A stretch of DNA of 64,000 nt from Hevea brasiliensis (taxonomy: Eukaryota; Streptophyta; Magnoliopsida; Malpighiales; Euphorbiaceae), in NCBI RefSeq assembly GCF_030052815.1, contig NC_079504.1:42118320-42182319 (forward strand), read 5' to 3'. Under the pieces are notes generated by a model that made no database searches, was not told the origin of the DNA, and saw only the letters and a program-made list of their open reading frames with translations. The stretch's first letter is position 1. Each line of letters begins with the position of its first letter. The position numbers and the translations under genes were made by a program. This document shows positions 59,783 to 64,000 of this stretch, piece after piece.

Positions 59783-60823
59783 TTAATCCATTGAATTCTT
59801 TTCAAACCCCTCATAAAATGGCTTGAGTTCATGATCGTTGACCTTGAACACTTTGCTAGTTCCTAAACTTTGAATTTCAACTGCACCATAAGGAAACACA
59901 TTAATAACAGCAAAGGGTCCAATCCAACGAGAGCGCAACTTACCAAGCATCAGCTTTAATCTAGAATTATATAATAAAACTTTTTGTCCAATCACAAACT
60001 GCTTCCTTATTTTATCATGGAATGCCTTTGTCTTTTCTTTACAGATCCTAGAATTTTCAATAGCCTTAAGGCGAATTTCCTTTAATTCATGCAAATGTGA
60101 TTTTCTTTCTAACTCATCCTCAAAAACATCCTGCACAAATGTATCAACAACATTAATAGAAAAGACAGAATGATTATCAGCAGGATACTTCATGGCATCA
60201 ACGATATTAAATTTGACAGTCTCTCCATCAAACTCCATAGTTAAGGTGCCATCATCCACATCAATTTTTGCCTTCGCAGTTTTTAGGAAAGGTCTTCCAA
60301 ACAAAATCAAAGCTGAATTTGATGAGAGAGCACTATCATCCTCCATATCTAGAATGTAAAAATCTGCAGGAAAAATCAATCCTCCAACCTATAACAATAC
60401 ATCCTCAACTACTCCCAATGGGTAAGCATTAGAATGATTAGCTAACTAAATAATGACATTGGTTTCTTTCAAAGGACCCAAATTTAAAGTTTTAAAAACT
60501 GAATTTGACATAACATTAATAGATGCTCCTAAATCTGCCATTGCACTTTCAAATTTAGAATCACCTATTCTGCAGGGAATAGAAAATGAACCTGGATCCT
60601 TACACTTAGGGAGTAATTTTCATTAAATTAATGCCGACACATTTTCCCCCACACTGATCTTCTCATTATTCCTCAACTTGTGCTTTGTAGTGAATAATTC
60701 CTTAAGGAATTTCGCATACTTGGGAACTTGTTTGATCGCATCAAGTAAAGGTATATTCACTTTCACCTTTCTGAAAGTCTCCAAAATTTCTTTTTCTTGT
60801 TCTTCTTTTTTATTTTTAGCCAA
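59783..60823 (-). pseudogene. Athila-like pol: protease region fused to the integrase tail
   Basis: A single minus-strand frame from 60,823. It reads ETFRKVKVNIPLLDAIKQVP, KYAKFLKELFTTKHKLRNNE, then, across stops, the protease segment with MADLGASINVM (Athila form of the active site), [22 protein letters not shown] and [18 protein letters not shown]. Near residue 240 it switches directly to integrase C-terminal sequence: [40 protein letters not shown] and [12 protein letters not shown], ending at TAA. RT, RNase H and integrase core have been removed without loss of frame. Four in-frame stops (two at about 60,620-60,625, then near 60,457 and 60,390) each fit a C-to-T change. Confidence 0.85.
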
Positions 60824-61378
60824 CCTGCATGGGAATGCAGGAAGAACATAATTATTAACCTTATTCAGTTTAGATCAGTACTTACCTCAACTTCAGGAAC
60901 TTCAGACTCTTTTTCTCCTTGCTTCCTCTTTTGCTCATGTGGAGTTTGGTTATCAATTTCTTTCCCACATTATAGCACTTGCATTTTCTCTGGGGTTCAT
61001 GACTGTTTGTGATGGGGGCTTTCTAGAACCTTGAGCTTCCAGCTTGCTCACAGATCAGGCTAATTGACCAATCTGCCTCTCTATGTTTTGAAAGCTATTT
61101 TTGGTCTCCTATTGAAACTATTGTGTATTGTTAGCCAAGGCCTTAACAATTTCATCAAGTGACATAGCTTGATTTGAGGGAGGCAGAGGTGGAGGTGGTT
61201 ATGGTTGATTCACTTGTGGTCTTTGCTATTGGCATCGGTTTTGCACCAGTTGATTCCCATAACTCAAATTAGGATGATCTCACCATTTTGGATTATAAGT
61301 ATTAGAATAGGGATCATACCTGTGTTATGACTGTCCATAATGTCCTACTGCATTAGCATGTTGCATTGACTCATCCTC
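60824..61378 (-). pseudogene. Athila-like gag-protease linker, heavily stopped
   Basis: Translating the minus strand gives a proline/glutamine-rich linker (QPxPPPPLPPSNQAMSLDEI) and a coiled segment around FQxETKNSFQNIERQIGQLA. At least seven stops occur; most fit CAG or CAA to TAG/TAA or CGA to TGA. No frameshift was needed to read it. Confidence 0.7.
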
Positions 61379-62371
61379 TTATAACACAGGACATATATCA
61401 GTAGCATGACCCGATCCCGAACAAATTCCACATGCCTGAACAGTTTGCATGTTTCCTACAGCCAACTGCCTCACCAAAGAAGTTAAATCAAAAATTTGTT
61501 TCTCAAGGTTAGATGTACTTACCTCATTTACCTTCATATATGTGTGGTCCATTCTCATTCCAAACTGTTGAGAATTTGCTACCATGTTAGCAATCAACTT
61601 TCTTGCCTCTTCTGGTGTCTTGTCCACCAAAGCTCCTCCACTAGCAGCATCTATCATACTGCGGTCCATTGGTAGAAGTCCCTCATAGAAATATTGAATT
61701 AATAGCTGCTCACTTATTTGATGATGGGGATAGCTTGCGCACAACTTCTTAAATCTCTCCCAGTACTCATACAAGCTCTCTCCATTGTATTGCCAAATGC
61801 CACAAATTTCTTGTCTTATGTTAGCAGTATGAGAAGCAGAAAAATACTTCTCCAAAAATATTTACTTCATCCCATTCCATGAGTTAACAGATCTGAAAGG
61901 AAGGTAATACAACCAATCCTTGGCTATGCCTTCTAGTGAGAAAGGAAAAGCTCGAAGCTTGATCTGATCCTCTGAAACTCCTTGAGGTTTCATGCTGGAA
62001 CACACAACATGAAATTCCTTTAGATGTTTATGCGGATCCTCACCTGCAAGACCATGAAACTTAGGCAACAAATGGATTAGTCCAAATTTCAATTCAAAAG
62101 CAACATTTAAAGCAAGGTATTGAATACACAAAGGTTGTTGGTTTAGATCAGGAGCAACTAACTCCTTCAAAGTCCTAGTAGCCATGGTCTCATTTTCGGA
62201 ACTTGACTCTAAGTCCGAATCCAAACTTAGCTCCTTTGGAGATTGGACTCCTTCAGATGTACTCGGGATTAGCCTACCTTGCTTAGCCAATTTTCTCAAC
62301 TGTTTAGCTATTTTTTCTACTTCTGGATCAAAGATCAACTCACCAGATTGAGAAGTTCTTGTCATAAACAA
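61379..62371 (-). pseudogene. Athila-like gag, one in-frame stop
   Basis: The frame opens at 62,371 (MTRTSQSGELIFDPEVEKIA) and runs through the Athila capsid core: LLPKFHGLAGEDPHKHLKEF, IKLRAFPFSLEGIAKDWLYY, then one stop at 61,862, and continues in the same frame with FLEKYFSASHTANIRQEICG, ESLYEYWERFKKLCASYPHH, EQLLIQYFYEGLLPMDRSM and a CCHC knuckle CGICSGSGHATDIC. It ends at 61,379. The stop is one change from a lysine or glutamine codon, so gag is nearly complete and could have supported packaging until recently. Confidence 0.88.
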
Positions 62372-62710
62372 AAGGAAATCAAAGTAAAAACAGAAAAATG
62401 CCTCAAAACCCTAGAAAACAATAGAATTTGGCCTTAAGAGGGTGGGGCCAAAGAATCCTATGGATTGATTGGTCTTGATCGGAGCGTTGTTTCCTTCAAA
62501 ATAGGTATGGGCCGTCCTCAAAATTCAACCAAAATCCTTAATGAATAGTAACAATGAACAGTAACACCGTAATTATTTTATTTTATTATTTTATTTTTTT
62601 TTCATAAACCTAAAAATATCAACAACTCACAAATAAAGTTAATAACAGAATATCTAACACTAAAAACATGAAATCAAATAAACTTCAGTCCCCAATGGCG
62701 CCAAAATTCT
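62372..62710 (-). promoter_or_regulatory. Athila-like leader and primer-binding site
   Basis: In element sense the LTR ends ...CACCCACCA, then seven bases, then 'tggcgccattgggga' (complement of 62,689-62,703), close to the tRNA-Asp type primer site used by Athila. The rest of the 340-base leader is non-coding, with a short repeat 'atgaatagtaacaatgaaca' near 62,540. Confidence 0.82.
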
Positions 62711-64000
62711 TGGTGGGTGTCGAATCCACCAGAAATTAAATTTAACTGAAATTACCAACTATGAAATATTTTTTGTAGCAAATGGTAAGTCCAGGTCGAA
62801 CCCTAGAGACTGAATTATTAATTTTCGTGCACTTGTGTGTTGGAAAACGAAAGAAACAAAGATTGGGGGGGTTTATAACACAAAATCAGAAGAAATTAGA
62901 AATTCAAAAACTAATTATGAAAATCTCAATTTAAACAAACTTCAGCCCAAGGTAATTCTCATTCCAATGCATTGATTTGATCATAGATAAAGAAATACAA
63001 TTATCTCTTATTGAATACTTAACATAGATTTACCAAACAAGCGAGGCAAACCCCTGACTTCCCTATACTCATCAATTCGAGCCCAGCACTCTTATTGACT
63101 CTAATTATTAACTGAGTTGATATTAAGCAATCCTCATCAAATTAATGATTGCTTTAAGAAAAGGAAGTAGTTAAGCTGAATAACAATTTATGAAGCATAA
63201 ATCATTTAATATTATCGAAAACTGGGATCATAATCAATAAAACCTAATTGCTACTCATGTTCAATCTTACACAACAATTACGGATTATGAAGATGAACTA
63301 GCAATTGATCTCATCAAACAATCAACTAATAAGCCTTTTTAGCAAATCATTCAATAGATCAAAGACAAATAAATCAGAAAACAATAGATATTCAAAAAGA
63401 CATAAATTAAATTAAGAACCTGGTCTCACAAATCAAGCAAAAGAACTTGAATCTCTTGAGCTGAATGAAAAACTTAGCCACTCATGGCTTACAAAAAAAT
63501 AAAAGAAAAACTAAAGAAGAATTCTAAAAGATGAATGGAGAGGCTGCTGAATCTCTGAATGCTTTTGAGTCGGCTGCTAACTCTTCTATTTATAATAAAT
63601 GGTCTAGGGTTAGGTTCTCTGTCAAAAACTACAACTGCAGCGGAATCAGGAATTTGACTGTCGACGGATACACGGCCCATGTATCACTACACGGCCCAAG
63701 GCCCACGGCCGTGTAACTTACTGGAGCTGAATGGGCTTGTTTTGCATGGGCACAGAAAGTTACACAGGTCTCCAAGATTTACACGGGCCAAGTTACACGG
63801 CCCGTGTATTTTGTCTCTTCCTCGGTTCTCTAGGTTTCTTTTGGCAGAAAGTTACACGAGTTTCTAAGATTTACACGGGTCAAGTTACACGGCCCGTGTA
63901 CTTCGTATCAACCACGTTTCTCAATCCTTCGACCTTTCCAAGCTTCCTTCCACACTATATTGCTCCGAAACTTTACCAAAACTCTGAAAAATACAACAAT
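62711..64000 (-). repeat. Athila-like 5' LTR (minus strand), cut by the window end
   Basis: 1,290 of about 1,467 bases are present. It matches 57,231-58,520 closely. Its motif cluster at 63,665-63,905 is better preserved than in the 3' LTR: 'acacggcccgtgta' appears intact twice (63,794-63,807 and 63,887-63,900). Confidence 0.88.

Larger units (their letters stand above)
57231..64000 (-). mobile_element. Athila-like Ty3/gypsy element, minus strand, internally deleted
   Basis: 3' LTR 57,231-58,697, internal region 58,698-62,710 and 5' LTR from 62,711 past the window end. The internal region is only 4.0 kb. gag and part of the protease are followed by the integrase tail; RT, RNase H, integrase core and env are missing. 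PBS is tRNA-Asp-like, as in Athila. Both LTRs are alike apart from point changes and a deletion near 63,210. It inserted next to chromovirus gag after GAGGT (57,226-57,230); the other duplication copy is outside the window. Confidence 0.88.

Overview
The window looks like plant nuclear DNA from a eudicot. It is AT-rich and full of (AAT)n/(TA)n/(CA)n microsatellites. It carries a TIR-NB-LRR (TNL) resistance-gene relic with plant-type introns, a class absent from most monocots, and more than half of it is nested LTR retrotransposons. The species cannot be fixed from sequence alone; a rosid would fit. No tRNA, rRNA, CRISPR or prokaryotic feature was seen.

Region 1 (1-20.6 kb), a broken TNL locus. 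On the minus strand, 1.57-5.11 kb holds the NB-ARC, LRR and C-terminal post-LRR exons of a TNL gene. There is no TIR exon, and two one-base frameshifts lie in the NB-ARC. Its promoter and 5.4 kb of upstream DNA (5,277-10,667) recur almost unchanged at 15,167-20,446. There the promoter drives only a truncated TIR exon (14.80-15.14 kb), which is cut by a 3.3 kb LTR. One duplicate kept NB-LRR, the other kept half a TIR, and a third promoter fragment sits at 20.45 kb. No intact resistance gene is left.

Region 2 (20.6-24.3 kb) is mostly unrecognised non-coding DNA with a MITE-like stretch and short tandem repeats.

Region 3 (24.3-64 kb) is a retrotransposon nest: (a) a chromovirus-like Ty3/gypsy element, plus strand, with a roughly 3.3 kb LTR, gag and protease, truncated in RT at about 30.33 kb; (b) the 3' part of an Athila-like element, plus strand (30.62-46.19 kb), with an integrase tail, an env-like ORF and a 3' LTR; (c) inside it a 7.2 kb unit, 31,362-38,521, flanked by ATGGC, which reads as a giant solo LTR of a Tat/Ogre-like element carrying antisense gene-like ORFs; (d) three very small TRIM composites, each flanked by a perfect 5-bp target duplication (35.68, 42.18 and 46.91 kb); (e) a second chromovirus gag fragment (46.19-57.23 kb) interrupted by a TRIM, by a young Ty1/copia element with about 2.1 kb LTRs (47,569-57,107, duplication ATAGC), and then abutted by (f) a minus-strand Athila-like element with 1.47 kb LTRs (57,231 to beyond the window end) that lacks RT and integrase core.

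The most notable observations are the TRIM composites, which combine inverted and two-family LTRs yet sit between single target duplications; the split TNL; the giant LTR with antisense gene units; clusters of perfect one-base-spaced palindromes in the Athila-like elements; and a uniform CAG/CAA/CGA-to-stop decay signature in the gypsy-type elements.
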